From Labia minor (Eukaryota; Arthropoda; Insecta; Dermaptera; Spongiphoridae), in the NCBI GenBank assembly GCA_963082975.1, contig OY720348.1:51968421-52032420 (forward strand): a stretch of 64,000 bases of DNA, given 5' to 3'. The translations under genes were made by a program, and so were the position numbers. The notes under the pieces were generated by a model, which searched no databases, was not told where the DNA came from, and was given only the letters and a program-made list of their open reading frames with translations. Positions 1-12,649 of the stretch are shown piece after piece. Each line of letters begins with the position of its first letter. The stretch's first letter is position 1.

Positions 1-1290
1 TAATTAAAAACGTGAAGTGGTTGTCTATATCACAGGATTATCCATAACATTCATTAAATCCCAAATTTAAAATTACAAAAAAGTAACAAAAAGAGAGAAT
101 ATATAAATTAAATAAAAAAATATAATTAAATTAATTTTATTCAAGAGAAATTATTCAAAATTCAATAAATTCATTGTTCTGTATGTGGCCACAGGTAGAT
201 TCACCACACTTGTACATATTATATTTATTATATAATGACTAAAATTATGTAAAAAAATATTGTATTATAAATACATTCTTTCTATAATATAATTTTATAT
301 GAACCTATGATGTACTTCTAAAGAGGCCCGCGGGCCACATTTGGCCCGTAATAAAAAATTTTGTGGCCAGTTAAATGCATCACAATTTCACAAATTAATT
401 TATTTTATAATAGTCAAAATAATCAAGCACCACTGTAATAAAAAATACATTCTTTATTTAATATAATTTTATAAGAAACTCTGATGTATATTGATGAAAA
501 AATATTATCGACATGAGGACGTTTATATCAGTGAATCAACCGCTTGATAAAGCCCATTGACATTTTAAACCGGCCCTATGGCGTTTACATTTTTCTGTCA
601 CTGTACTTCTAAAGTAGTCCGTTAAGTCATTTGGGTTGCCTATTCCTTGATCTAAAGGGGTGACATTATAATGAAAAATTGATTTTAAATTATTTATTTT
701 TTTTATTATTATTTTTATATGGTATCTGTTGGAAGGAAGTGAAACCATAACTAATCTTATTAATGTCGCTGTTAGCTGTAACTTATCAATAACTAAGAAT
801 AAATTCCCCCCTTATTTTTAACATAAAATAAATAATATGTCTATATTCAAGTCACAAATGCCTAAAAGTTCTTTAAGTTATTCTCTGAATAATAAATTAG
901 AAATCATTCTAATTAAATTCATTTTGTGAACCCTATTTGTTAATGGCAATGCAGATGTATCTAAATTAATTGAAGAAATCGTAACTAGGGAGGGTAGACA
1001 TGAAGGGGTTTCAAAATAGATTCATTAAGTCATTTAGGGAGAGAGGGTCAGGTTACAAGTAATAAAATCCCCTATCGAAGTTATTAAGTTAAGATGATTA
1101 GTTGGATACTTTATTAGTAATGAATGATTTGAAGTAAATTTCATTCAGAGGTGAGGAGAATTTATTATTCATTAATTTCTATATTCAACATCATATTTAA
1201 AATTAAAATTATATATTTTCTTAAAAATCGATAATTAATTATTAATATGGATATAAAATATATTAGAATATATAAAATACAATTAAACAA
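1..1290. other. AT-rich non-coding sequence
   Basis: No convincing gene is visible. The palindrome GGCCCGCGGGCC at 325-336 is followed by ACATTTGGCCCG, a pattern I associate with hAT-type element ends, and a short AT-rich segment around 250-310 recurs near 425-490. The short minus-strand open frame at 536-748 has no recognisable motif and biased composition. A decayed hAT-like element is possible but unproven. Confidence 0.3.
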
Positions 1291-1901
1291 AATAAGTTGA
1301 CCTGTGGCCAGGTCCGAACCTACCGACGGTTTGAAGTAAATTAATTTCCAGCTACAAATAATTTTAATATATCTATTAATGTAATAAAAAACAGATATGG
1401 ATATAACATAAATATTTTTAATTTTACTTTATTTATAATATATATGTAAGACCAGGCTGTGACGTCATGAATGGCTGGATGACGTCATATAATTTTAAAT
1501 TAAGAAAAAACTAATAAAGATGATTTTTCTTTAGGAGAAAACCAATATAAAGTACATGATTCGGGGTGATATGTAAAAAATCTCCTCATGTGAAATTTGG
1601 TGTGAAAATAACCCTTCCCTTCCTATCGTCGATCGTTAATACTACCACTTCCGGTTTCCGGATTTGTACCAAAAGTTGATCAATTCATCATACTGATGCA
1701 TTAAGTAAATATACCAAATTTCATCAAAATCCGTTGAGCCGTTCAGGCTGTACACATCTATACGGACGGACGGACAGACATCATGCTAAAAATACTTTTT
1801 TCTGTTAAGAAAATGCATGATTCGTGGATATATGTAAAAATCTCCACATGTGAAATTTAGTGTGAAAACAATACCTCCCTTACTATCATCGGTCGGTAAA
1901 A
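1291..1901 (-). mobile_element. HINE-B, near full length
   Basis: Reversed copy of HINE-B. On the minus strand it begins at about 1897 with an ACCGACCGA-type terminus, passes through a GTCC microsatellite core and ends with the hairpin GACCTGGCCACAGGTC at 1299-1314 and a T-rich tail. The asymmetric inverted terminus, 3' subterminal hairpin and microsatellite core fit a Helentron-associated non-autonomous element. It carries two TGACGTCA palindromes (1460, 1480). No coding capacity. Confidence 0.7.
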
Positions 1902-2389
1902 ATTGACAATTCCTAACATTTTTATGTCATAGATCAGGAATGACGAATCTTTTTGAATGTCCCTGCCACAAAGTGATAAAAAGTCATTATGAAGTAACCA
2001 ACGTGTCATAATATAAATTTACTTTCACTAAAAATACCTTCTCCCGTCAAAGGCACAAATAAAGTAAAAAGAAGATGTAGAAAGAAAAGCTAAAATTGTG
2101 TTATAGGACTTGTCTTGTATATTTGACTTTCATTCAAAATGTTGGTTGGTAGAACTATATTAAGATATCTACTAATATCATATTAAACTAGAAATAATTG
2201 CAGATATGTAAACTGTGAAGTCGGAGCCGGAGTTGGGGTAACTGAGAGAGTATTCAAACGGAATGAATGAGATCCTTAGTGTATGTATGAGAATCACTTA
2301 TTTATCAAAATAAAAAATTAAATGTTTATATAAAATAATTTCTACTAGATGGTAAGAATTTAAATAATTTATACATTAACTTAATTTTT
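1902..2389. other. AT-rich spacer, nothing recognised
   Basis: No open frame of note and no resemblance to the other repeat families in this window. Confidence 0.4.
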
Positions 2390-2849
2390 ACTATCTCGTC
2401 AAAGATAGTATTGCGATCACGAAATTTGTCGAGATTTTGATGTTTTGATACGTTTTGAAGGTCTCTGAGTCATTTTCACTAAGGTTGAGAAAAATGTCTA
2501 TGTGTGTGCGTGTGTATGTGTATATGTAGACAAGATTACACAAAAACGGTTTGAGCTAGAATAATGAAATTTCGTACATGGGCATTATTCAAAATTCGTA
2601 GGTATGAGAAATGTAGTTCATCCGGAAGAGGGTCATTACCTACCACGTTTTCATTTTTTTTCCTCTAAACTGACCGTAAAAATAAAGATATATGTTTGAT
2701 AATTTTTCACATACTTAAAAATTATATAAAACTGCTATATATAGAATTTCAGCATGATTTAATCGCTGAAAGTACCGGAATTAATTTTTTAACACGCGCC
2801 AGCACGTGACATGGTGCCATCAACAAAGACCCAAACACGCTCAAACACG
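2390..2849 (+). mobile_element. HINE-A copy, 3' end lost
   Basis: Starts after a T run with ACTATCTCGTC and an imperfect terminal palindrome. The family's conserved order follows: GT/TATG microsatellite core, the conserved stretch around ACGGTTTGAGCTAGAATAAT, and the CGCGCCAGCACGTGAC region. It is truncated at 2849 where a HINE-B fragment joins, so the 3' hairpin is missing. Confidence 0.7.
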
Positions 2850-3005
2850 TTCAGGCTGTACACATCTATACGGACGGACGGACAGACATCATGCTAAAAA
2901 TACTTTTTTCTGTTAAGAAAATGCATGATTCGTGGAGATATGTAAAAATCTCCACATGTGAAATTTAGTGTGAAAACAATACCTCCCTTACTATCGTCGG
3001 TCGGT
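2850..3005 (-). mobile_element. HINE-B 5' fragment
   Basis: The reverse strand reads from ACCGACCGACGATAG at 3005 to the GTCC microsatellite and TGTACAGCCTGAA at 2850. It is fused directly to the truncated HINE-A upstream, so one element inserted into or recombined with the other. Confidence 0.65.
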
Positions 3006-3674
3006 AAAAATATCTCATTTTTATTCAAATATCTAATATTTAACTTTCTAAATAATTTTAACTTTTATTAAACAAATATTTAATTTTTTATAAAATAATT
3101 TAAATTTAGCCGACGCCACAAAAGTTTTAAAAAAAATAATAATAAGGCGTTTGTGGTCTTGAAGCCTCTTTCAATCAAGTGAGAGTGGATTTTTGGATTT
3201 TCAAATGAAACCGCCACATTCGGGGCAACCTGAAATAATAATATAATCTACCTAAGGAGGTGCTTAGTCTCCACCATTATGGATGGTTCACCCATGCTCA
3301 TCGAAAAAGCCGCACGCTCAAAAGGTAAACAATAATTTGTCCATGTTTAGGATATTCCCTTCTCAAAAGCTCGTTGATTTGATCCACCTCAACCTCGCTC
3401 ACAGCAATTCAAAAAGGCACAATTCAGACCTACAATTCATGCTGTTCATGCAATCCTTCCCTTAAATTATCAATTTATATTTTTATTTCAGAATAATAAC
3501 TATTTTTGTTTTAAAATAGAACATATATCTAAATACATTTGATTTGATTTAATTCACAAACATACCATTTTAAATATTCAATCAATTAATCAATTTTGGG
3601 GAGAGTGAGAGATACACAAATACAAAAAACGATTTTTCTCCTTTAATATATCTTTTCTTAATAGCCACTAATCT
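3006..3674. other. AT-rich spacer
   Basis: No gene or repeat recognised. The 60-residue open frame at 3283-3465 has no family signature and no splice or promoter context. Confidence 0.3.
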
Positions 3675-4120
3675 ATACTCCACGAGTCTGGCAAGGGAAT
3701 TTGTCTTTCTACTAAATTTTAAATGAAATTAAGACAACAAATATCAACTACCACTTCCAGTTTCCGGATATACACCAAAAGTTGAAGAATTCATGCTACT
3801 GATGCAATAAGTAAATATACCAAATTTTATCAAAATCCTTTGAGCCGTTCAAGCTGTACACGTCTATACAGACACACAGACGGACGGACAGACGGACAGA
3901 CATCATGCTAAAAATACTTTTTTCTGTCACCAAAATGCATGATTCGTGTAGATATGTAAAAATCTCCACATGTTAAATTTGGTGTGAAAACAATACCATC
4001 CCTTCCTATTGTCGGTCTGTAAAAAGTAGCGGCTCCGCTCAAGAAAATAAAACTAAAGGTTGAGAGGATCTGTTGCACTGATCATAGAACACCTTTACTC
4101 CTCATAGACAATAACTGAAT
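3675..4120 (+). mobile_element. tRNA-SINE relic split by a HINE-B fragment
   Basis: GTCTGGCAAGGGAATTTGTC near 3687 and the tail GAGGATCTGTTGCACTGATC near 4060 match the body and 3' tail of the SINE copies at 36850 and 38075. Positions 3745-4025 are a reversed HINE-B fragment, recognisable from the GTCC microsatellite and the TGAAATTTGGTGTGAAAACA-type region. The SINE tRNA-like head is not recognisable here. Confidence 0.5.
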
Positions 4121-5053
4121 GGATAGTCGCTGTCCTTTCATAGGATGTACACAAGTGAAAGCTTTACAATAATTAATTCTAAACCCCCGGTATTTTTTAA
4201 AATTAAAAATTCTAAACTTTTAATTTCATTTGTTGAGAATGTTTTTATTTTGTTTGGCCATCTTCTCCCCTTAAATTGGTTTTATTTATTTAAACTGTTC
4301 GAAAATAATTTGCAACTCTCTTTACTATACAATACAAAACTTTGAAGTATATATACTACACTACTAATTAAGCAACATTTTGAGTAAAATTCAATAAATA
4401 TTATATATAATACTTTATTATAATCAATTTAAAAAGGATGTGGGTTAGGTCTTTTGAATCCTGGAAAATTTATAAAAAAACATAACTCATTTGATTATTT
4501 ATTAAGTTTTAATTTACTTTTCAACTAACTCTTGTTTGAAACCAAAACGAATTAAATCCTCCATCCCTTAGTTTCTCATTCCCCTCCCATTCCCCATTTA
4601 CTTCTCCAACAGCTTGAATACTTGATAATTATTTTTTATTTTTTTTCTACTATTTATTTGCTAATATCTAATTCGTTTTAATTTTAAAATTGCTTTAATA
4701 ATTTTTATTTAATTGTCTATAATTACAAATGAATGGTGAGGATTTTTTTTTTCTTTTCATTTAACCCCGCGCGTCTTTTGTTTTTTTATCTCTCTGACTT
4801 TCAATTTAAAAATAATCTTTTAAAGAAGATATAAAAAGAAAATGTTATTGAATTGTGTTTATTTATTAATAATAATAATTGAATAAATATACGAAATTCA
4901 ATTTATTAATCATTATTTTTTAATTAATTCGATTGATTATTTAATATTTTGTGGATTCTTTGTTCATATATTTTTAGAAATAGAAGATGGTGTGGATTGT
5001 AGAATTATTCAATAGTTCAAGAAATTTGATGTTTATAATTATCTACAATTTTT
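4121..5053. other. AT-rich spacer, nothing recognised
   Basis: Low-complexity AT sequence with short chance open frames only. Confidence 0.35.
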
Positions 5054-5319
5054 ACTCTCGTTAGAAATTTTTCGATGTCGAGATTTTGATGTTTTATACG
5101 TTTTGAAGGTCCCTGAGTCATTTTCACTAAGTTTGAGAAAAATGTCTGTGTGTATGCAGACAAGAATACACAAAAACGGTTTGAGATATAATAATGAAAT
5201 TTGGTATACGGGCATTATTCAAAATTCATAGTTTTCTATCAACTTTTGAGAAATGTAGCTCATCCGAAAGAGGGTCATTACCTACCACATTTTCATTTTT
5301 TTTCCTCTAAATTGACCGT

Positions 5320-6177
5320 AAATAATACTTTATATAAAAAAAAACTTTTTTAAAAAACCACGTTTTTAACGCACTAAAAAGAAGAAAATAATTTTTCTGA
5401 AACCCCATAGGTACTGACATTACAAACAAGAGATATGATTTGAAGAAAATTTTCTATAACGTAAAACGTGGGGCGCAAATAATAATAAATTTTTTAAATG
5501 CAATATAATTTCTTTGATTAATTTATTTCAATATCCATGGATTTATATTTTAAGTTTTATATTTTTTACCAGACTTTTTGTAAAAGGGAATATTATTAGT
5601 AATCCAACAGAATACTTTTATTAATGTAAATTTTTTTTGGAAAATTAATTCCTTAATATTAAATAAACATCTTCAATTTACACTTTAGAAATTTTATTAA
5701 CATAAATATTAAATATTTGCTAGAAGTTTTGCAGTAGCAAAATTTAGTTTTAGATTTCTTCAAGTTAAATTTCTTATATTATTTACCAGAATATTGTTAG
5801 GATGTCATTTTTTATCAGAATTTTTTAAAAGTGAATATTATTAGTAATCTAAAGGTAATCTTTTCATAAATTAAATTTACCTCTTTTAAAAATTTCGATA
5901 AGTTATAAGCTTTACTTTTTGAAGCTAATTAAAATATGAATTCATTTATCCTATTAATTTGTACCTAATAACATTTATTTATAAATTTTTATACGATACA
6001 GAATATTTTAGCCATAGTTGCGCCCCACGTTTTACGTTATAGAAAATTTTCTTCAAATCATATCTCTTGTTTGTAATGTCAGTACCTATGGGGTTTCAGA
6101 AAAATTATTTTCTTCTTTTTAGTGCGTTAAAAACGTGGTTTTTTAAAAAAGTTTTTTTTTTATATAAAGTATTATTT
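5320..6177. mobile_element. Foldback element with 158-bp near-perfect arms
   Basis: The left arm (5320-5478) and right arm (6019-6177) are reverse complements over about 158 bp. The only difference I see is a one-base length change in a poly-A/T run. The arms run from AATAATACTTTATATAAA to CGTGGGGCGCAA. The 540-bp centre is AT-rich with no open frame. Arm identity this high implies recent insertion or gene conversion. Superfamily not assigned. Confidence 0.8.
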
Positions 6178-6733
6178 TCTACTTTTTAGTCTTCATATAT
6201 TGCAATCGATTTCACTTGACCTATACTACTTTTAAGTTTTTTGATTGACTTTAATAGTCATGAAATACTATTATCCTGAAAGTAATAAATTTAAATTGAA
6301 TTATAAAGAGAAATTTTTAAATTTGTCATATTTTAATTCTTTATTGCCTAAAACTCATCATAAATTTAAATTTTGTTTTCTAAATTACAGTACAAAACAT
6401 TAATATACCTTCTTTCAAATTTATTTACATTTTAAATATTATACATATTATATTATTCTTTTAACGGGTTTTTAACGGTTTTTTTCAAATTTAAATATTT
6501 ACACTTTTTGTTTTGATTTTCCCATACAAAATTATATTCATTAATTATGCTCTAATTAAACACTTGCAAGCTACGAATGTGTTATTTTATTGTATTGTCA
6601 TCCAGAATACATTACTCTGAAAAGTTTCAGAGCGATTGGATGACTGGAAGTGGTCGAAATTTCGATTGCAAGATTTGACCCGAACAGATAAATAAACAAA
6701 CAAACAAACAAGAAAGCAAGCTAAGAAAAACGT
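6178..6733. other. Unassigned AT-rich segment inside HINE-A
   Basis: Contains the phrase AAATTTCGATTGCAAGATTT and an AAAC microsatellite (6685-6710). It is probably a second inserted repeat or the remainder of the element carrying the foldback. No coding sequence. Confidence 0.3.
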
Positions 6734-6912
6734 GGTAAAATAAAGATATATCTTTGATCATTTTTCACATGAATAAAAATTATATAAAACTGCTATATGA
6801 AGAATTTCAGCAAGATTGAATCTCTGAAAGTACCGGAATTAATTTTTTAACACTGCAGATCACGCGCCAGCACGTAACATGGTGCTATCAACAAAGAGCC
6901 AAACACGCTCTG

Positions 6913-7326
6913 TTGTAATAAATATTATATAAAAAAATCTCAAAGATGGAACTATAATATTGTATGCATTTTGTATTTTATTATACATTAATAAACGTGT
7001 AACTCAGGTCCTGAGGAAGGTCGTGATCATGCACGCGAAATGTCAACTAAAAACTAGAATAAAAATTTGCATTTTTATTTCAATCGCCTGTGCTCTCCAC
7101 ATCCTGATTCTTCTATTTTATTTTATTCAATAGTTTTTTTTTTAATCATTCTCTCTGATAAGTTCTATTTTTATCACGAGTACAATTAATTCAACCGAAC
7201 ATTAAATAAATTTTCATTTTATTTTTCTTGTTTTTTTTTTGTGTAGTCGTATTGAATAAGAATGACAAAAAAAGATGTTCGCTTCTAATTTGTTCAAATT
7301 GAAAATTTGATAGTGAAAAACACGCA
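6913..7326. other. Repeat tail with hammerhead-like motif
   Basis: CTGAGGA at 7011-7017 is followed by a CGTG/CACG mini-stem and GAAATGTC at 7037-7044. Similar phrases recur near the ends of many animal retroelements, and the arrangement loosely resembles a hammerhead ribozyme core. No gene seen; the rest is AT-rich. Confidence 0.25.
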
Positions 7327-7842
7327 ATGATAATAATCAACTGTCAACCGAGGATTGTACTTAGTGGAAGGGGGTTTACTCAAAGGACCCTACTCTTCTA
7401 CCTTCTTCATCTACTATTCCGTAGTTATTTTCAAGAAAAAAAAAAAAACTCGCCATCTTCAGGCTCAGGTTGCCTCTGTTTATGGTCTTATAGCGTGTTC
7501 GAGATTTTATGTCCCCATTTGGCATTTTCGTGTAGAAAGTGGGTGGATTGGGGAGGGGGGGAGGTGAAGGGCGCCAAAGCGGCATGCGTGGGGTGTGGCT
7601 TCCCCCCATCCCAACCCTTCGTCCCTTTGCACAACCCTTCGCACCCAATGTTTAAGTTCTTGAGAGAAAAGACTTGTGCCCTTAATTTACTGCAGAAGAA
7701 AAGACCTCCACTCAATTACGCCAAGTGGGTGGGATGGGATGGCGAGTGTGACGGCTACTCTCGGCGGCACATTGAAAAAAACTTTCCCTACAAATTCTGC
7801 AATATTAAAAAATCCCCACTGAGTTATAAATTCATTCACTAA
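7327..7842 (+). other. GC-richer island with a chance open frame
   Basis: About 500 bp with markedly higher GC than its surroundings. An open frame of 171 codons spans it, but the translation is rich in Ser, Pro, Gly, Lys and Phe with no recognisable domain, and other frames are also open here. No good start context or splice sites define a gene. I treat it as non-coding or an unknown single-copy element. Confidence 0.25.
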
Positions 7843-7853
7843 TTAAAGAATAG

Positions 7854-7856
<3 letters not shown>

Positions 7857-7892
<36 letters not shown>
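7857..7892. repeat. (AT)n microsatellite
   Basis: About 17 uninterrupted TA units. Confidence 0.95.
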
Positions 7893-7897
<5 letters not shown>

Positions 7898-8299
7898 AAT
7901 TTTATCGTAATATTTTTAAGCACTGAAATTTATCTTTGCATAATGTGAAGCAAATTAATGTATGTATATATTCAATACTTTATCTGCTTTTTTTGGGAGG
8001 GGGGGGGGGGAAATAGCGTGTTTAATTAATGATTCACAATTAAGGTGGGTAATTTAAAAAAGTGGTTATTTATAATTTATAAAGTCCATAATAAAGACAA
8101 TTTCATTAAGCAAATAGTTTGGATTATAAATATTCAAACCAGGTGAGGTACAATTTAGTTTTTTTTTATTTAAATAAGTGGTACTTTTTTGCATCTTCAT
8201 TCATTCGTTTGTAGATTGTCTGACTGTGCCCCGATGAAAGAGTCTCTATTCACTTAGAGATGATATGAATGAAAATATTGACAATTTTTTTTTGTCATT

Positions 8300-9310
8300 A
8301 TTATTCGTACCTGGTCGCTTAGTCATTAAAAAAAGGATTCCTTATTATCGGGTTTGGCTGGTAATATTAATAACTGGCTCACCAAGCAACCGTTCAAATA
8401 ATTTAAAAGAACATAAAATAGTAATAAAACATATACTCCTTAAACGTATGTATTAATGCACTGAAAAACAGAATAGTATCGCCTTTCGATATAAAATAAT
8501 ATATATTTTCGTAATTTGATTTAATATAATATGTCTGTCGTAGTTGATGACGTCATTTATATTTCCTATTTTAAATTAAGAAAAAACTAATAAAAGTTCT
8601 GGAACAATTTCAAATAATTTAAATGTATGTATTAATGCAATAAAAAACATTTATGGATATAAGATAAATATTTTTAATTTGATTTTATTTATAGTACATT
8701 TTGTATATAAGCGCTATCTGACATAGTTGGTGACGTCATATAAATTTTCATTAAAAAAAAACTAATTAAGATGATTTTTCCCAAGACTGAAACAAATACA
8801 TATCAATTTTTCTTTATAAAAATTCTCTCTGGTGTTTCATAAAAATCCTTATAGCAGTTTAATATATACCCAATATATCTAATCTTATTATGCTAGCTAA
8901 AATTGTATATATATTTGTAAATGGGATCTCAGAAACGGCTCTAACAATTTTTTTGAAATTCACACCATAGATAGTATTTATAAAGAAAAATTGATCTGTA
9001 TTGGTTTCATCCTCGGGAAAAATCATCTTCATTAGTTTTTTCTTAATTTAAATATATATGACGTCATAACAAATCACCCAGAAATTCATGACGTCACAGC
9101 CAGCGCCTCCTAATATCTTATCTTATATTATAAATAAAATAAAATTAAAAATATTTATGTTATATCTATATTTGTTTTTTATTGCATTAATAAATACATT
9201 TAAATTATTTGAAATTGTTTCACAACGTTTAGAAGATTTATTTTTATTCAATATAGGAGAATTAAATGACGTCATCAATTTCGCCATACAGCGCCTCTGT
9301 AAATAATTCC
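8300..9310 (+). mobile_element. Family D composite with CRE palindromes
   Basis: Begins near ACCTGGTCGCTTAGTC, includes a second ACTGGCTCACCAAGC block and a module ending near TAATCTTATTATGCTAGC (reverse orientation, about 8880). A further module carries GACGTCA sites and the phrase CTTCATTAGTTTTTTCTTAA. TGACGTCA occurs at 8548, 8731, 9059, 9089 and 9267. It is probably two or more family D copies in opposite orientations. No coding sequence; short frames within it are chance. Confidence 0.5.
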
Positions 9311-9324
9311 ACACAAAATATAAA

Positions 9325-9610
9325 CTAGCTGCTCAGACCACCTTGGGCGTTCTTCACACCTAGACGGGGACGCTGTATTTGGTTGGAAGTTTATATGTAA
9401 AAGGTTTTTTCAACCATTTTGTTTCAATCAGTATATTACATAAAACATTCATTTGTTTTTGTTTTCTTACTTAAAATATATTTTAATTTAATCAGTAAAT
9501 TAATTATATATTATTATTTCATATGTTATATCTACCTCTGTGACTGCACCCCACTTGGGCGACAACCGACTTTGATAAGCGCTGCCCTTTCCTATTATGT
9601 ACCAAATTAA
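9325..9610 (-). mobile_element. Non-autonomous Helitron, 3' end at 9325
   Basis: On the minus strand the sequence ends ...GAGCAGCTAG followed by T, the expected 3' terminus (CTRR next to host T). The subterminal hairpin is decayed compared with the copies at 23651 and 26745. The conserved body ACTGATTGAAACAAAATGG is present near 9425. The 5' boundary is uncertain. Confidence 0.6.
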
Positions 9611-10036
9611 AATTTAGTGTTAAAAAAAAAATAAAATAAAATAAAATATTTGATTTATTTATATTAAATTAAAAAGAAATATTTTCGAAAAACAGATTTT
9701 TTTTTTTATAATGCCACCACCATTTTAAAATTAAATTAAGTCAACAGACAAACCTCATTTAACAGTTTCGAGTGATTTGTCACCATTTAGTTCTCACACC
9801 ACCTCACTCTTATCAAATTGGAAACAAATTGTAGCAATCATTTCGTTGAAAAAAAAAAATCACCCTACCTCCCTCTTCAATTTATCTCTTCTTCAACTCC
9901 ACCAATTTTATATTTTAACATTTTTTTTTTTGATTTAATATTTTTAATAATTACACCAAAATAAATATGTATATAAATTTAATTTTTTTTTTTTATAAAT
10001 TGTGAATTCATTTATTTTGGAAGATTGTAAATAGTA

Positions 10037-10260
10037 TTAAGAAGAGTGAAATATTGAATTGAGGGAAGAGTGAGTGTATTGTCTAAAAGGGATGCCAATT
10101 ATTCGCCTATTCCACACTGACCAACAAACAAATTCGCGATGAATGTTTAATAGGCGCCTGGGGCACGGCTTCTCAACCGTCAAACCATCGATAATGGAGG
10201 TCACCAGCTGACAAATAAAATAAACAAACCGATCCATCAATCGGTGCTTATTTATCAACT
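10037..10260. other. GC-richer single-copy island
   Basis: Locally GC-rich sequence between AT-rich flanks, with an open minus-strand frame of 73 codons that has no domain signature. No repeat family in this window matches it. It could be a conserved non-coding element or a short unknown exon. Confidence 0.25.
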
Positions 10261-10596
10261 AATCAAATAGAATAAAAGTTCAATTCAATGTTGATATTTC
10301 ACACAAATAACCTTTTCGTATTTTATTTTATTTTTTTTTTTTTTTACAATTCAATTACAGACTTGTCTGTAGCGTGTCTTCTCTGATCTACTAATATTTC
10401 AAATATTAGAATGCCTAAATATCATCCAAAAGTGGGGTGGTATTTTGATGGAGGATGAATTTTCATTTTATCAAAATTAATTGATTCGTTTTTATTTTGA
10501 CATTTATTAATCTCTTTAAAGAAACTTATATTAATCTATTGTATATAATAAAATATAATAGTAAGTATATAAAATGTTAAAAATAAATTATATAGT

Positions 10597-10850
10597 ACCT
10601 GATTCACACCGAGCCGCCCTCGGTACTTTAAAAAAATTATTCCTTATGAACTGAATATTTAAGATTAAGATTATTATTTCAAATAAATCAACGACAAAGT
10701 ACAACAATTTCAAATAATTTAAAAGAACATAATTAAAAAAAATATACAGCCCTTAAAAGTGCGTATTAATGCACTCAAAGACAGAAAAGTAAGGCCTTTG
10801 GATATCTACATATTATATAAAATGAATCGCAAAATGTGTTTGTAAGCCCA
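10597..10850 (+). mobile_element. Family D fragment
   Basis: Starts GTACCTGATTCACACCGAGC and includes CAATTTCAAATAATTTAAAA and GTGCGTATTAATGCACTCAA, the same ordered phrases as the copies at 8300, 12650 and 13990. Confidence 0.55.
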
Positions 10851-11299
10851 TAACTCAATAACGCCTGGACCAATTTTGCCAATTCTTTTTTTTCAATGTT
10901 CTTTGAAGTCCCAAGATGGTTTTTACGACGAGAAAAAAATCAAATAATTGCCGGGAAAACCCTAAAAACAGCCCTTTTCTTTTTCCCACAATGGCAACCG
11001 AGAACAACAAATTTCAAATTTGACTCTACATTTTAGTTAGTAATTTTTTTCCAAATTGCCACCGAAAAAATCAAATTTAAGTAGGTATATAAAAAATAGT
11101 AGGCAAAGGAAAGAACGTTTAAAATTAAGTCAGATAGAGTCATCTGATTTGTTATAATTACAAAACAAAGATAGGGAACCTAAAATTAAAAAACGATTAA
11201 TTGAGTCTCAGTCTGAGGCTTTTAAAAAAAAGGTTCTTACATGCAGCTGGTCGCTCTACTGACACAGAAGAAGAAAAAGAAGAGAGGCTAAAAAAAGAT

Positions 11300-11395
11300 C
11301 AGGGGGTACAGGGGGCAGAGACCCCGTCCAGGTGTGAAGAGCGCCAAACTGTTTCAAAAATACAAATATATATACAATTTTTGCTACGATAAGAT
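11300..11395 (+). mobile_element. Helitron 3' piece joined to family D end
   Basis: GGGGGTACAGGGGGCAGAG to GTGTGAAGAGCGCC (11304-11348) matches the Helitron subterminal region. It then switches to ATATACAATTTTTGCTACG, the family D 3' end. It is a chimeric relic. Confidence 0.45.
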
Positions 11396-12649
11396 ATCTG
11401 TAAAAATTGAGTTATCTTTCAGTATACTCAACAACTAATTGACAGAGAATATTATATCGTAATAAATATAAAATGATAAATGATAAATTTATTTAAATAT
11501 TTTGATATGTAATGTTAAAGTACAACAATATAAGTTTATGATAAGATATAATTAAAAGGTTTGTAATTAAATTGATTAATTTCCTGTTCTTTATTATATA
11601 TATTTGTACTTAGAGTACTCTATATAATGTATATCTATATTTAGATTCAATATATATATATATATATACATTAGAATCAACAACCTTGGCATGTTAAATT
11701 TACACTAATTTATCAAGGTAAACATTAAATATTTAGAACATAATTGTTTGAAAACATAATCTCTCTATACATGTATAATATTTTTTGAGGTTTCCATTAA
11801 GTACATACTTACAATTTTCTCTGCAATATATTAAATATTATTATTTATTCAAGAAATATATATACAATCATTCTGTATGTTATTTAATCCACGTTTTTGG
11901 GCGGTGACAAAAAAAAAAAATAAAAATAGCAAAAATATCCAAAAAGCAATCAAAAACGAAACAAAAAAAATATATTATATATTTAATAATTCAATTTTAT
12001 TATATATATATATATACTTAAATATATACTTAATTTGAGAATATTTTAAAATATATTGAGTTTGATAAGTATATCAAATTGGTCAGAACTTTTGGAATTG
12101 ATGTTTCAAAAATAACATAATAGTTTAATGAATATTATTATTATTATTGTTATTATTATAATTATTTTAGGTTTAATGGATTTAAGCAATCAAGGTATTT
12201 TGTTCCATATATTATGCATCATTTCTATCAATCAATTTTATTTCTAATGAACTAAACTGTATTCTGATCGAAACCCTGTTCTCAGATTCTACATACTGAA
12301 CCCAGAGTTTTATTCTTCTCTGATCTAAGCTATAGTTCCCTCCGTTTTCCCATCTATTTCCCTTTTGTAATCTGTGTCTTCAGAAGGTTTTCTTTTACTC
12401 TTTCCTATCTTATTCCCTCCTCTTTCACTCAACCCCAAATTGAGAGATGTCCTCCATTCCTACTCTAATCGGGCAAATAGCCGAGCCGAGTACTTCCTAT
12501 TACTCCCTACTTAATCCCTTCAGTATCATTTATTATTGCTGTAAATATTATTGTAAACGATTTAGTGTTGCCCAAAAAATGGGCAGATGTAGATCTAAAT
12601 CGGGAAATAAAAAAAAAATATATACCTATACATATAAATAAATCAAATT
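11396..12649. other. AT-rich spacer
   Basis: Mostly low-complexity AT. A pyrimidine-rich stretch at 12270-12480 (TTCCCTCCGTTTTCCC and similar) has no gene signature. Confidence 0.3.

Larger units (their letters stand above)
5054..6912 (+). mobile_element. HINE-A split by about 1.4 kb of insertions
   Basis: HINE-A sequence runs from 5054 to about 5319, stops inside the conserved CTGACCGTAAAAATAAAG motif and resumes at 6734 with GTAAAATAAAGATATATC, continuing to CAAAGAGCCAAACACGCTC at 6909. GTAAA occurs at both edges and may be a short target duplication. The intervening material is the foldback at 5320-6177 plus about 555 bp of unassigned AT-rich DNA. Confidence 0.65.

Noticed and set aside
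7327-7842. 171-codon open frame as a gene
   Set aside because: Biased composition, other frames equally open, no domain, no convincing start or splice context.
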